A stretch of DNA of 64,000 bases from Odontesthes bonariensis (GCF_027942865.1 NC_134510.1:8156001-8220000), one strand, 5' to 3'. Shown: positions 10,842 to 23,759, numbered from the stretch's first letter. Made by a program: numbers and translations. Notes: generated by a model not told the origin, from the letters alone.

Positions 10842-11234
10842 AGCTGCCGTCGGCAACTTTTTTTTAGTCATATTAGCTTGAACTGTCATGTGATTCTGGA
10901 AGTAGAATATTAAATAGGCTGTTTAGGAAAAATCCCGAATTCGGTAGCTCCCTCTGAAGCCTGTAATCATGCTTGCAAAAACCGAGCGCTCCCGGCTGTT
11001 TTTAACCAATCACGTTAGGGTGGAGGAATCCTACCTGTCAATCACAGCTTGTGCACACGCTGCTGAGCGTGAGTCTGCCCCAGCTTGTGTGGTGTGAACT
11101 CACGTGCACAACCTCGTCCACAGAGGGGGGGGGGTTTGGAGCTTGGTAGAGGTTGGGGGAGGGACCTGAAAGTTGTATCAGTTTGAATTTTCCGACTTTA
11201 GACTCGGAATTTTGAAAACCTGCCGACGGCAGCT
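10842..11234. mobile_element. 393 bp MITE with 14 bp terminal inverted repeats
   Basis: The ends agctgccgtcggca and tgccgacggcagct are perfect inverse copies, and TTAA flanks both sides, as expected for a TTAA-specific (piggyBac or Kolobok type) element. Outside the TTAAs the 11-mer ccctttattaa is also repeated (10827-10837 and 11239-11249), so a reading with termini TTAAAGCTGCC and an 11 bp target duplication is also possible. No transposase is present; it is non-autonomous. Confidence 0.85.
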
Positions 11235-11529
11235 TTAACCCTTTATTAATCGTATAAGAAAAACAAGGAGATTTCAAGAATATCAGGATTAGAAAATAGA
11301 ATAAAATCATGAGTGGATGTCTACGGCGCTTCCTCAGAGTAACACACACTGAACAAAATAAGGAAAACTTAATTCGAGGTAAATAAAATAACTTATAAGA
11401 AAACACAGTTCCTGGGTCAAAGACTTCTCTTGGAGAACAAAACCTTATATTCATCACAAATTGATCCACTGTACAATTTGATTGGTTTCTTAGTAACACC
11501 AACCTTTCAAAATGATCACCTTTTTCAAT

Positions 11530-11830
11530 AAGTGAACATGAACATGAACACGAACTCTGCTAACATTACCCTACTACTCAAACTGGATAAAGTTCCATCC
11601 AGCTACCACCCAATATCATTAATAAATGTAGACCTGAAAAAATTTGTAATGTCCTTGCCAGAAGATTAGAAAAAAATGACCCTTGTAATAATACATCCTG
11701 ACCAAACAGGTTTAGGGTAGACATTCCTCCGATATCACCCGCAGAGTATTAAATCTCATAAACTATTCTATCATTTCACGTCTCTCTGGATGCAGAAAAA
11801 GCATTTGATCGAGTTAACTTGAAATTTTCA
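11530..11830 (+). pseudogene. L1-clade reverse transcriptase fragment
   Basis: Plus-strand reading with frameshifts gives SSYHPISLINVDLK, HPDQTGL and a degraded DAEKAFDRV catalytic block near 11790-11815, the first RT motifs of an L1-clade LINE. It stops before the YADD region. Confidence 0.65.
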
Positions 11831-11919
11831 TTTGCAACTTTTTTGTTTTAGAACTTTAATTTCATGACATTCCATGATTTTAGAAAGCAGAAGTAGAAGA
11901 AAGCCCTGCATAGCCTGTA

Positions 11920-12040
11920 TAGACTAAGATGTTCTGTATGAGTGTGTGAGTAAATGAGGTATATCGTGTGAAAGCACTTTGAGTGGTCGGCTAGACTAGA
12001 AAATCACTATACAAGTACAGTTCATTTACCATTTGCTCCC
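11920..12040 (+). repeat. Dispersed fish repeat ending in a stem-loop tail (copy 2)
   Basis: Contains gcactttgagtggtcggcta and actatacaagtacagttcat, matching the tail at 8500-8570. Only the 3' part is preserved. Confidence 0.5.
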
Positions 12041-12525
12041 TCACATGCTTATTATACAGTTGCCTTGTTGTCCTATGGTTTTTACTCATCTGTCTCCACA
12101 ATTATGTTTTTATGTACATGCTGCTGGTTTGTCTTCTTGTCGATGCTTCTGATGGATCTTCGCCTTGTTTTACCACAGAGGCCGTAGGGTGTTCTCTGTT
12201 AAATCTCTCGCAGATGTAGCAGCTGGTTGACTGGTTTTGCTTTGGTTTTACGCATACCTTTGTTGTTGTTGTCATTGTTTTCTTTCTTTTGTATCCTTGT
12301 CTCCTTTCTATTCTCTGCAGTCTTCATCTTCCTTTATTCCTCCTGTCAGGTTTGGCATTAATATATAACTTTAACAATAGACTAATTAGAAATGAGTTAA
12401 TTAATCAAAAATAGTACATTTATATCCATAAAGTATCCCTTGGCAAAGCAAATGTGTCAACACTCAGTTGACAGAGTAAAAAATACATAATAATAAATAA
12501 ATAGGTTCACCTCAGATCAATACTC
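12041..12525. other. Unassigned intronic DNA
   Basis: Pyrimidine-rich then AT-rich sequence; no gene, RNA or element ends recognised. Confidence 0.4.
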
Positions 12526-12529
12526 AGCA

Positions 12530-13500
12530 TGGTCCTCCCCTGCCTCCAGCTACACAGACCTCACACCGTACCTGTACCCACATCCTCCCTCTCAGATCTC
12601 CATAATTTCACCCTCCACCTCAGTCATGGCTCCTGACACGGCCTCACCAGCATCTCCCCCCACATCAGGACACACTGAGAGCTTCTCTGCCCCACCTTCA
12701 GCCTGTCTGTCTCCAGCAGTCAGGTGAAGAAGCAGCTGGAGAGACTGAACCAGAACAAGGCCGCAGGTCCAGATGTTGTCAGCTCCAGGTCCCGAAGGCC
12801 TGAGCGAAACAGCTATGTGGGATTCTACAGCACCTCTTTAGCCTGTGTCTGGAGAAAGTTTCAGCACTGTGGAAGATATCGTCTACAGGTTTCAGCCAAC
12901 TCTCATATGGACAAAGCAGGCAGCACATTGAGGATCATGTTCTTTGATTTCTCCAGTGCTTTTGATACAATTCAGACTGTACTGTTATGTAAGAAAGCTG
13001 CATAAAATACAGGTGGATGCCTCCACAACCACCTGGATTGACAACCTGACAAATAGAACAAAGTTTGAGACACTAAAGAGTCGTGTATCCAAGAAAGTGT
13101 TCAGCAGCACAGGACCACCACAGGGGACTGTGCTCTCAATATTTCTCTTCACTCTGTACAGATCAGACTTCCAGCACAACTCAGTCCTCATCATCTCCAG
13201 AAATACTCTGATGACTCTGCAGTTGTTGGATGTATCAGTGATGGACAAGAGGCTGAGTACAGGGAACTGGTCAGTCATACTGTGGCATGGTGGGGGAACA
13301 ATAATCTCATTTTGAATAAGAACAAAACAAAAGAGATGATTGTGGATTTTAGAAGGACCAGGAATAAGCCAAACACTGTCTTCATGCTACGTGAAGAGGC
13401 GGAGGTGGTTGAAGAATAGATACCTGGGAGCTTACCCGGACAGCAGACTGAACTGAAAAAATGCAACACTGAGGCTGTCCTCATGAAGGAACAGAGCAGC
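12530..13500 (+). pseudogene. L2/Maui-like LINE fragment with internal deletion
   Basis: Reads like the LINE at the window start but broken: KKQLERLNQNKAAGPD (12727-12775), then a jump to HMDKAGSTLRIMFFDFSSAF (12905-12965), then GPPQGTVLSIFLFTLYRSDF in another frame, a damaged catalytic box near 13200, and VDFRRTR-like text near 13345. The segment between the fingers and the first catalytic Asp is deleted. Several frameshifts. Confidence 0.75.
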
Positions 13501-14947
13501 ATTTCTTAGAGAAGCGTAGGTGCACTAACCCTAAAGCAAAATAGCATTTGGAAACATTGGTCGGATAACGTCCAAGTGCTGATTAGGACGCACAATCTGT
13601 AACTGCACAAAAGACATAATTTACAAATAAAAGTCAAAGTCTTACATTTCAGGTGGTTTTCATTGCATGTTTCTTCTTAGGTTGGCACTGAAATTCCTAA
13701 TGGGTTTAAAGAATACTGAGTGAAGACATTACTTGTCAGGAAAAGTTAATGCAGTAATACAACTCAAATGGGTTCTTGAAGATTAGAATAAAGAAAAACT
13801 TAAAAATTAGAATTGACATAAGTTAGTGTTGTTCATGTGGTTTTTCTGAACTTCCTTTGTTATAATTGTGACATCAATCTTGATTTTAACCTACTCCAAG
13901 AAAAAGACTTTTACCTTTAAACTCTTCCCTATAAGGGAAGCATTTTTTCTGCTCGGAGGGCAGTAGATCATTGTGTATCCAATTGCAAATGTTCATCTGT
14001 GACCTAAAAGGCTTATTTACTCAGTTCTCTGTTTTGTCGAGCCAAATACCCACATTCTGGTTCGAGCCTAGATGAGAAATACCACTGAAAATGTGAATAC
14101 TCAAAAAATGCAAATGAATGGAGTTTTGTTAGATGAAAATCTTAGTTTGAATATATAACTAATTTCAAGAACGTCTGCTAATTGTAGATTTATATATTTC
14201 TATTGAATTCAATTTAGTTTATTTATACAAAGTTAATATATGAGCAATGTCATTTCAGGAAATTTATCTGTGCGTGTGCATGTGAATGAGAAATGCCCTG
14301 TAAAACTCTTTGTGGAATCTAACCAGGTTAAACCAGGCTGGTAAGGGTTTACCGAGTCCAGGTGGGCATAGAGAAAAGGCAAGACTGAGACAATCCAAAG
14401 ATCAGAAAACACAATCATGAACAGAAAACACAATCATGAACTTAACAGAGCTCAATACAGAGTATTCATAAAAATCATTATAAAGTAGAAACACTAAAAC
14501 AGTGTAAAAGAAAATCTTGACGAAAAAACACGGACTATGACAAAGGTAAAAGTTTGTCCAATTTATGTGAATCTCTGCCATACTACTAATATGGCCTTCG
14601 GGACGACTTAAACTGTATTTTCACATGAACTGCATCTCTAAAAAATTTTTAATGAGGTTCTGGAAGAGGTTCATGTGAGAAAATAAACGTCCACATTTGC
14701 TTAATTTTTGACACTATGTTGTTGAAAAATCCTACTGCAAGGAAATACAGAATTTCCCATGTATTCTTTGGAAAATCTTCAGTTTTCCTGTGTAAAAAAA
14801 GAGTTATAGTTAGTGTCCAAAGTAAACTTATGTTAAAAAGGAGATTTATTAACAGGGACAGAGCACTGTCATTGCCCAGCGCAGGTCTGTTATTTAATTT
14901 TCTATGAAGATGCAGCTTGTTAACACTGTATTCTCATGTGTTTCCAG
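13501..14947. other. tgfb2 intron, 3' part before the propeptide exon
   Basis: AT-rich non-coding DNA with no recognised element, apart from a LINE-tail-like aattcaatttagtttattta at 14207-14226. It ends in a good acceptor: pyrimidine-rich tattctcatgtgtttccag at 14929-14947. Confidence 0.5.
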
Positions 14948-15122
14948 GTATTGATGACAGCTTGGTCAATGGTGGTGATCTGAAGGTGTTTAAGAAGCAT
15001 CATATCAGTGCTCAAGCTCCACATCTTCTCCTCATGCTGCTACCTTCATACAGACTAGAGTCCCAGTCCCACCATAAGAACCAGCGATCCAGGAGAGCTC
15101 TGGATTCTGCCTACTGCTCCAG
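14948..15122 (+). CDS. tgfb2: tgfb2 exon: end of propeptide, furin site, start of mature TGF-beta2
   Basis: A 175 nt internal exon between AG (14946-14947) and GT (15123-15124), phase 1 at entry and phase 2 at exit. It encodes the end of the latency-associated propeptide, including the TGFB2-type [14 protein letters not shown], a furin-type site RSRR (15085-15096) and the first residues of the ligand, ALDSAYCSR. The propeptide holds the secreted dimer latent until activation; furin cuts here in the trans-Golgi. The match is to TGFB2 and not TGFB1 or TGFB3 because of LLPSYRLES and ALDxAYC. An oddity: the residue after Cys7 is Ser (tcc at 15118-15120) where family members have Phe. The exon lies 34 kb upstream of the next one. 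Confidence 0.93.
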
Positions 15123-15774
15123 GTACTAACCTGGAATAAAACGTCTCTGCTATGAATTAATAGAAAAAAACATTGCCTCTCTTATCTGAGTCATTAATAT
15201 CTGTTCATTTAGAGCATAGATGTCAAACTCATTATTATTATGGTTAGCCTGTGAAAAAGGTTACAATTGAAATTTAACTCAGAAGACTACAAATAGAGAA
15301 AGAGGCACAAGATATATAAAAAAAAAAAAATTTTTTCAAGAAATGAATGCCACAGATGTGTCTCTTATTTGACATCTGATTTCCCATATGTTTATAGTAT
15401 TAAGCTTTGCTTGTTCCAGATTCATTGTTTAAGCAAAACTTAAGTTTGTTTCCATATGAAAAATTGTATTGTTATATCTGAAGAGAAGGAAAAACTTGAC
15501 CTAAAAAAAAAAAATTGTAGACATTTTTTCAATAGATATCGAGCAAGTTTTTAATTTTGGTTTATTTGAGTATGACACCCCTGATTTAGATATAACCAAC
15601 CAAATGATTCCAGTTTATTTTTGAACTGGTCTTTTTCCATTACTGTATCATTGCTCAGTGCTCATGTTAGGACCTTACCAGGGTTTAGCTTGAAGATCTA
15701 TCCCATCTAATCTATACACTGCTGTCTGGAGCTGTACTCTGATAAAAGTAGATAAACATCTACATAAACATAAG

Positions 15775-15940
15775 GGACTGGACAGTGTAGTGATAAGATG
15801 GGGGTGACCTGGGTTCAAATCCCCTGCATCAAAGGTCCGACCTCCAGTAGGGGTCCTTAGGTAAGACCCCCTTACCCTACCTGCCTACAAGTGTAAGTCG
15901 CTTTGGATAAAAGCATCTGCCAAATGCATAAACACATAAA
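15775..15940 (+). mobile_element. tRNA-derived SINE with an L2-type tail (copy 2)
   Basis: A-box-like tagtgataagatg, a B-box ggttcaaatcc at 15811-15821, then gtaagtcgctttggataaaa and gcatctgccaaatg at the 3' end. Same family as the minus-strand copy at 8735-8905, but with a better preserved promoter and tail. The 3' tail matches the stem-loop that UnaL2-type LINEs recognise. Confidence 0.78.
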
Positions 15941-16499
15941 CACAAACACACATCAATGACTCATAGTCCCTTTCCCATATGGATGGAGAACACACTGAGG
16001 AGGCATACTCCAGTGGAGTTGCAACAAGCTGTGCAGCAGGTAGACCACAAACTTCAAATGTTCATATTATTGGTTTTCTGTTGGTAATTTGACAGTATGC
16101 CAAATATTGTAAATCAGTTAAGGATGTTTTATTTGTTTGAAATGACATGGGCTCATAGCTTTAATACATATGTCTGACCACTTTTAATTGTTGTTTCAAC
16201 CTGGTTTTATGGTCTGGAATATCACCAGTAAAAGTAATAGCAGAGTGGCTCTGCTCATTATATTAAAGGCCCATCTGAAGTTACTCACAAGGACTCAACA
16301 GAACAGATCTGGAGCTTTAGAGCTGTGCTCACAGCTGCATCGTTCACTGTTGCTGCAGAAAGAAATAAAAACAAGCAGGAGTTTGTATGTGAATGATACA
16401 TCCTGTGATGTTAAAGGCTACTTTCACTGAATGTATTTTTCTTCTGGTTAATGTAAGAGTGAGAAAACATCCTTGAGGAAACTCTGCTGTTAGGGTGAA

Positions 16500-17170
16500 G
16501 TCATGTAAGGTCAGTTGGTGGTCCTTGAATGGGGCACAGAATGGATTTGTGGTAACTCTTATCAGACTGTTGCCTAAAATGTCTTAGGACACCCACAAAC
16601 GTTGCTGGGGTGAGGCAGTCTCAGATGTGAACAGCCTTAAAGTGGCAAAATAATCTTTAAGAGGCTACAAAACTCCACAGCAGGGTTGAAGAGTCTGTCC
16701 ATAAGACTGCTTGAAGCTATACGATGTACACTGCCACTGGAAGGCTCTTCAAAGATGTATAGAGTACTCTTGCCAGATTAAACTAAAACTGATTTTTTTT
16801 GCCATAAATGAAAACACTACTAAGCACTTCACAACACAAATCCATCACCTGAGGAACACCATACTCACAGTGAACCACAAGGGTAGCAGCATCAAACTTT
16901 GACTAATCTGTAGTGCCTAAAACACTGGTCATGATTTAAGGAAAGCTGGTTCTAAATACAGGCACAGTCTTTAGGAAAAGTTGTTTGACTCTTCTGGACA
17001 ACTGAGACTGGGTCAGAGGTTTACCTTTCCGAATGCCAATACCCATAAGCATTTCGCAACAGCAACACTTAGGTTATTTAAGGGGATGCATTAAATGTCT
17101 TGGAATGGACAAATCAGTCCAAACCTTAGTCCAATTGAGAATATGTGGTAGAATTTAAGATTATCTGTAT
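16500..17170 (+). pseudogene. Degraded Tc1-like transposase
   Basis: Broken plus-strand reading with Tc1 transposase features: MYTATGRLFKDV-like text at 16725-16765, an HHLRNT-like segment near 16845, and near 17100 a VLEWTNQS block equivalent to the conserved W-PSQSPDLNPIEN region that holds the second and third acidic residues. Here it is mutated. Many stops and no terminal repeats found. A dead DNA transposon. Confidence 0.55.
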
Positions 17171-17539
17171 ATAAAGAAAAATATAACAAGAAGTTCTATG
17201 AAGTATTAATATTTGAATGTGCTATTTTCTTTCAATATTTCTTGCTTAATTTGACAATTGAAATATTTTGCACTTTCAAAGTCGTAGGCATGTTGTGTTA
17301 ATTAATTGATACGAACCCTACAAAAATATTGTTCGTCAACAAAATAGGATTTTTTTTCGGTTTGGACAATGCAAGTTGATGAAAACCAATAAAAAAAATA
17401 CATGACATAAACATGTACATAAACTTGCTTACATTAAGATTGCCAATTTACATCCATAGACAAAACAGGAGTGCACAGATAGAAAAAGTAGATTTAAAAT
17501 AAAAAATAAAAAATCAGTCTGGCCACCTCTCTCTCTCAC

Positions 17540-19830
17540 TCATGAATATGATCCCAAGAACCCATCTCCGCCCTGCAGGGAGCACTCCACCCTTTTCCAT
17601 TTGGGAGCCTTGGCATCAGACTTGAGGGGCCTGAAGGCGGATGACATGTGTGGCAGAGGATATTCATTTTTGACTGTGATTTGGTTGAGACCCCGATAGT
17701 CAATGCATGGCCGAAGGCTTTTATCTTTCGTCTGCATGAAGGAAAAACCCGGCTCCTACCGGGGATGAGGATGGTCTGATAATACCTGCTGCTAAAGACT
17801 CACAGATGTAGCGTTCCATGGCTTCTCGCTCAGGGCGACTTATAAAGCTGACTAGATGGCAAGGGAGCTCCAGGCAGGAGCTCTATGGCACAGTCATAGG
17901 GATGGTGAGGTGGTAATCACAGGGCCCTGTCCTTGCTGAAAACTGTGCCAAGGTTGTGATATTCTGTGGGGACTCAAGACAAATCCACCGGAGGGGTTGT
18001 AAATTCAGATGGGGAGTGACTGGATGACCGAAGGATCAATTGGAAGCAGTTGGAGAGGCAAAATAGACTCCAGCTTTCAATCCAATGGTACGATCAGAGA
18101 ATGTGAGGGTTATGGAGAGCTAACCAGGGGTAACCAAGAATTAGGGGAACACTGGAGACAGGGTGTAGGAGTAACGCGATTAACTCGCAGTGATTGCCAG
18201 AAACAATTAGGGTAATGGGTTTGGTTTTATGTGTTATGGTAATTAGGATACCTCCGTCCAGAGCTGAGACCATAATGGGTGAAGGCAGGGGTTCCAGGGG
18301 TAGACCAAGCTGAGAGGCCACACCGGGGTCCAACAGGTTTTGTTCTGCTCCTGAATCCACAAAGGCCTGGTTGTGTTACTTAGTTGGATAGTAACGGGTT
18401 GAGAAAACGTGAAGGAGTTTCATTTTTAGTTCTGCCCACCAACTCTATTGTTCGCCCGCAGTGGACAGGCAGAGATGTAATGATCCTTGGAACTGCAATA
18501 GATGCATTCGTTTGCCTTCACGCGACAAATCCTGTCCTCCAATGTGAGTGTCGCTCGACCCACCTGCATGGGCTCGGTATCTTCCGCACAGGGAAAAGAC
18601 TCCAACTGGCCTGGTCTAGAGGAAGGTATAAAGGTGGAAGGCTGTTGGGGGGGATGGTTGATGAGAATGGGAGACCCTCTCTCTCCTGCATTCCACTAAC
18701 TGGTTGTGAATGTGAATGCCCATGGTAACTAATTCCTCGATGGAAGATGGCTCTTCCCTTGAAGCTAGTTGATCCTTCATCTGGTCATTAAAAGCGTTAT
18801 GCAGGACTCCCAGGAGGGCATTAGGTGGCCACCCTGTTTCTGCAACTAAAATGCCTATAACGAATTCTGCTACAGACCTGTTTCCCTGTTTTAAATTAAG
18901 CAACCGCTTAGCTGTATTTATTTCACAGAGGGGGTGGTTGAACGTTCTCCGGAAGTCTTCCTGAAAAGAGGAAAACGGAAAAGAGTCAATTGAGTGGTAA
19001 CAGAAGAAGCCCAGTCCAGAGCCTTATCTCTGAGTAATCCAATGACGTAACAAATCTCGGAAGAGTCTGTGGAGAAGGAGCGTGGACAATGGGAATAGGC
19101 TAATAAACACTGGAGTAGAAAACTACCACACTTATAAATGTCACCTGAGGAGGGTTCCAGGGTACGGAAGGAAGTGTCACGTAATACTGGCTCAGGTAGA
19201 ACGCCATGGCTAGCTGAAGGCAGAGCTGGAGACTTGGGTGATGGAAGAGTTCTTGGGGGAGAAGCAGACAGATGTTAATGGACATTCTGCAGTAACTCAA
19301 AGACCTGGTTTAACTGTTGGTGATTGTTAAGGGTTGGATGGGATTTCTGATCCACAAGGCAGAACAGAGGACCAGAAGAGGGAGAGAGTGCCAGTGAATA
19401 ATTGTCTTTATTGTAGATGGGTAGAGTGGTGTTCTGGAGCAGGCGAGTGAGCAGGCAGAGTTTCCAGATCTGGGCCGGACGGGGAGGCTGAGCCGAGCGA
19501 CGTGATTCCTTGACCGGTGGGAGTCTAATGCAGACGGAGATAGAATTAAGGAAACAATTCAAAAACATACAGATGCCGGATGTAGCAGCCAACTGGTGTT
19601 ACCACAGTGGGTGAACAGACGAACTAGCGAGGAGTGGAGATCTGAACCAGGCTTTATTGCAGCAGGAGAGGTGGCTTGATTGGAAATGAGAACCAGGTGA
19701 GGTGCAGAGGTTGCAGGCCCAGCTCCAGACTCCCAGGCAGGCAGACAAACAGACACACACAGACACAAGAGGGCGGGGACAGACCAGATAACAAGGAAGT
19801 GGGAAGACGGCCTAGCACCCTGACAGTGAT
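17540..19830 (-). mobile_element. Sushi-like Ty3/gypsy retrotransposon, truncated in RT
   Basis: Minus-strand order: LTR/leader-like sequence (19830-19430), gag (about 19270-18620), CCHC knuckle CIYCSSKDHYISAC (about 18510-18465), protease with MDSGAEQNLLD (18360-18330, Asp-Ser-Gly intact), then the RT entry [23 protein letters not shown] (17720-17650), where it is cut off. RT palm, RNase H and integrase are missing. Gag ends with a KDQLASREEPSSIEELV block typical of Sushi-family gag. Frameshifts separate the domains. Dead copy. Confidence 0.8.
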
Positions 19831-19839
19831 TAGTTGTCT

Positions 19840-19965
19840 GTTGTTCTTTTAGGGAGCATAAGGCCTTTTCATGCTCCCGAGCATAACTCCATGTTTAGAT
19901 ATAACAGAACGTAAAGCATCTGCTGAGTCCATCACTTGGCCAGATTGTGCTTTCATGGCGATGCT
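19840..19965 (-). pseudogene. Second gypsy gag N-terminus fragment
   Basis: The minus strand shows VMDSADALRSVISKHGVMLG, resembling the first residues of Sushi-type gag (MDxAD..LR..I..HG.ML). It lies just upstream of the larger Sushi-like copy and is either its displaced start or a separate fragment. Confidence 0.45.
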
Positions 19966-20812
19966 GGGCTGACAAAATTGCATACGCAAATCACACTTTA
20001 AAAAAGCTCTGAAGTAATTTGAAAGAATATAACTTACTCTTTACTTATTACTTATTGCGTAAACCTTATAAGAAAGCTCTTCCCAAAGCTTGATGTTCTT
20101 ATTTTCACCATTAACAAGAAAACAAGAACAAATTTTCTTTCAGCACTGTAGCAAGACTGACTGAGTAATAACTCTTTTGAGCCTTGTATTCTTTATTACT
20201 TTAAATGTATTCTCTTTGTAGAAAAATATTTTAATCATCAAAACTTCAGCTACAGCTATCAACAGCTTTGAAAAAGTAACACCTTTGACATTATATACTA
20301 TGCGGCTGAGATACATTACTGGGAAACTTTTGGGGCAGTATACCCCCTTTCATTGACATGTGGGCCAGTTTGATAAGGGGAAGAGTCAGCAGTAACTAGT
20401 TTCAACAATAATCCATCATAAGCAGAATGAATTAAATTCCAATCAATTAAGTTTTATTCATATTGCGCCAAATCACAAACAAATGTCACAAGTTAATGAC
20501 AACAATAATGTCACATGTACATGGAGAGTAAAGAGACCAGAGTGAGGAGAGGTGCATCATGGGAGGTACCCCAGCAGTCTAATCCTACAACAGCACAACT
20601 ATGGGATGTTTCAGGGTCACCTGAGCCATCCCTAACGCTTTATCAGAATGGAAGGTTTCAAGCCTAACCTTAAAGAGCGTGTCTGTTTCCTGAACCCAAA
20701 CTGGTAGCTGGTTTCACAAGAAAGGGACATGATAACTGAAGGCTCTGTGTCCTATTCTACTTTTAGAAACTCTGGGAACCCCAAGTACAGAGGAACCACA
20801 TGGCTCTCTTGT

Positions 20813-21441
20813 GGAACAGCTGCCAATATATATCCGGGAAGCAGACACCCTCTCTAACTTTAAGACTAGGCTTAAAACTTTACTTTTTGATAAAGCTTAT
20901 AGTTAGGGATGGCTCAGGTGAGCCTGAAACATCCCATAGTTAAGCTGATATAGGTCTAGACTGCTGGGGGGCCTCTTATGCCACACCTTTCCTCACTTGT
21001 CTCTCTTTTTCCCCTGTTTAATGTCTCAAATTATATTATGTACATTTGGCATTATTGTGGTCATTCACTTGTTTTTCCCTGTCTCAACAGATATTTGAAT
21101 GGTATTATGGTGTTTGTTGTCCCCTCTTTTCTGTCCTCCCAAACCCCAGCTGGTCGAGGCGGATGTCCACCCTTCCTGAGTCTGGTTTCTTTCTGTTAAA
21201 AAGGAGTCGTTTCTCTCCACAGTTGCCTCATGCATGCTCAGGATGGGAGATTGGACTGAAGAGAAGTTTCGGAGCAATCTGTTGGTTTCCTTAGCCAGGA
21301 AATGGTTTTAGTATCAGCTCTGTATGTATAAATTGGAATAATTTTGAATTTAATTAATTGGATTTGATTGGATTATGATTATAACGAATTGAACTCCAAT
21401 TGGCTTGAATTGGACTATATTATTGAAGTGCCTTGAATTAA
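20813..21441 (+). mobile_element. L2-type LINE 3' fragment inserted in the long LINE
   Basis: Opposite strand to its host. Opens with LPIYIREADTLSNFKTRLKT and DKAYS (20820-20905), the last coding block of an L2/CR1-type ORF2, then about 500 bp of 3' UTR ending in attg/aattg-rich repeats (21320-21440). Severely 5'-truncated, as is usual for LINE insertions. Confidence 0.7.
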
Positions 21442-22052
21442 ATTGAAGTAGAGCTGCAGTCTGAGAGTGAAGTGCTATGTTTGGAATATTGCAGTATGAG
21501 ATCTTTAAGATATAATGGAGCTTGGTCATTAAGAGCTTTGTGTGAGGAGAAGAATTCTAAATTCTATTCTGAATTTAACAGGGAGCCAATGAAGAGAATC
21601 TAAAACTGGAGAAATATGATCTCTCCTGCTAGTTCTCATCAGAACTCTAGCTGCAGCATTTTGAAACTGGATGCTGGAGTTTTTTCAAAGAAGTTTTGGG
21701 ACAGCCCAATAAAAAAAGGATTACAGTTGTCCAATCTTGAAGTAACAAATGCATGCACTAGTTCTTCTGCATCTCTCTGACACAGGATGTTCCTAATTTT
21801 GGCAACATTACGAGGTAAAGGAAGGCAGCCCTTAGAGACCTGTTTTATATATCAAATAAGTCAAAGATTAAGTATATTTCTTAAGTATAGTACTCAGGTC
21901 CAAAGACAACAATTTTAGTTTTGTCATCCAGCTCTTAAAGCGGCACTATGCAACTTTCAGTAATACGGGGTTTGTTTACCATGCAATACACACCCCAAAG
22001 CTGTAGGGGGAGCTCCGTAGAAAATAAGGCGACAGTCTAGCCATATTATATA

Positions 22053-23759
22053 CAGTGTTCGAATTACGGGGGGTACCGGGGGGGTCTGACCCCCCCGATT
22101 GAGACTTGATACCCCCCAAATGGGACTAAATTACACTTTTGGGGGGTACTGAAAAAATGGATCTATTATTAAAATCAGGTGTTGAAAATGTCTTGTTACT
22201 TAGTATTTTTCAATGTGTACTATGAATAACCAAATAAAATGCGTTTTGGAACACCCCTTCAATGGACTGTACCACCAACGGGCGTTTCGCATGTTCGCAG
22301 GCAGCTCGCGCATAGTCCAAAACATCGGCAGCACTGAGATGCAGGGTTTTGATGCCCGTTAAAATGATGTTTGAGATGCGAGCGCGTGGATTTAAGGTGT
22401 CAAGGTGGAGGTTTCCCGTGATTTGTTAAATGAAACTAACAAATCAGACTAATATTATTTCAACTTTAAAGCACTGAACTTACAAACACTCAAGACAGGT
22501 GACCGCCCTTCCCTTTCTCCCATGAGAAAAAAGTTAGCCTAGGACTACATCAGAAGATTTCCATCGAGTCAACATGCACAAGTAGTCTCAGTTCAAAGAC
22601 AGAGGCGGACTGCTCTAATCCAGAATACACCAACCAACATACTTGATGTCAGAAAATAAAGTACAAGGCTTATCATGTGTTTAAAGCACAATTGGAATAA
22701 TATTCTTTAACTAAGTAAAAAGAAGGCAAATGGATAGTGTGACTCCACCAAGCAAGAAGCAAGGATAGCTGTGTCGAGCAAGAAGGCAAAAAGGATAGCA
22801 TGCCCACAAAGAGGTAGGAAAAATGGGATTCCTTACCATATGTCCGCCGTGACAAATAAAGGATTAATCATAATTTTGACTGTTTGAAGCCATTTCATGT
22901 AGCAGCTAGCAGTATACCATGACTAGCACCACGGGGCTGTCTGATAGCACTTTTTAATCTCAAGAAAAGCGCACACTGTTTACAGCAGACATTACAAGCT
23001 ATGTTGAATTTGGCAGTTGTAGTCTGATAATTTACAGCTTGATTCTTTATTCATCATTGGGTTCACTTTCCTGATTGACATTTCTTGATTGCGTCTCATG
23101 GGCACTACATAATGTAGGCTAGTTGCTAGTTTGCTAGTGGGCTTTTGGTAAGCCATACAGCTGTTTGAAGTTGGGTCGTTGCTAGGTTTAATATTTATGT
23201 ATTATTCTGCATGTGTTGGTTCTGCTGCTGTGCTTGTTGCTAACTGGAAAGTTAGCAACGTGTGTGAGACACTTTGGCTAGGTGGTTGAACTTGACAGTG
23301 CTGCGTGCAGAGTTGAGCTGAATTCACCTGCGCAGCGCGGATTTTGCAGGGTTGCCAGATGATTTCCAAACATGCTCAAACCCCGCCTGGAGGCACTAAA
23401 TCTAAACTAAACCAGTCTAAACTGAATTCTATTTATTTCTATGGCCATAGAGCCATATACAGATACAGAAAAACTCGCCCAATACCCATTTTTACCCGCA
23501 GACGGTCATCCAAAACAGCCCAATCTAGCAACACGGAGTTTACGGAGACGAGTGCTTTGATGTGATCTTCCCGCGAACGTGGTCACTTGATTCACATGAG
23601 GCTCTAGCAGGGAGTTTGCAAATGATAACGTATTGTTGTGTTTGCATATCATGATATTATCATGATTTTTTTTTTTTTGGGGGGGGGGGGGGGTGACGTC
23701 ATCAATTGATCCGCAAAAAGTCCGACCCCCCCGAAGCCCAGTGGATAATTCAAACACTG
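22053..23759. mobile_element. Non-autonomous hAT transposon
   Basis: Starts CAGTGTTCGAATTA, ends in the inverse of CAGTGTTTGAATTA, with G/C-homopolymer-rich subterminal stretches, and is flanked by the 8 bp duplication attatata (22045-22052 and 23760-23767). CAGTG ends plus 8 bp duplications define hAT elements. The 1.7 kb interior has no transposase frame that I can recognise. Confidence 0.9.

Noticed and set aside
14917..15129. Reading the propeptide segment as a 70-codon intronless gene
   Set aside because: The frame includes intron bases on both sides; consensus AG and GT borders and the match to TGFB2 show an internal exon (14948-15122).
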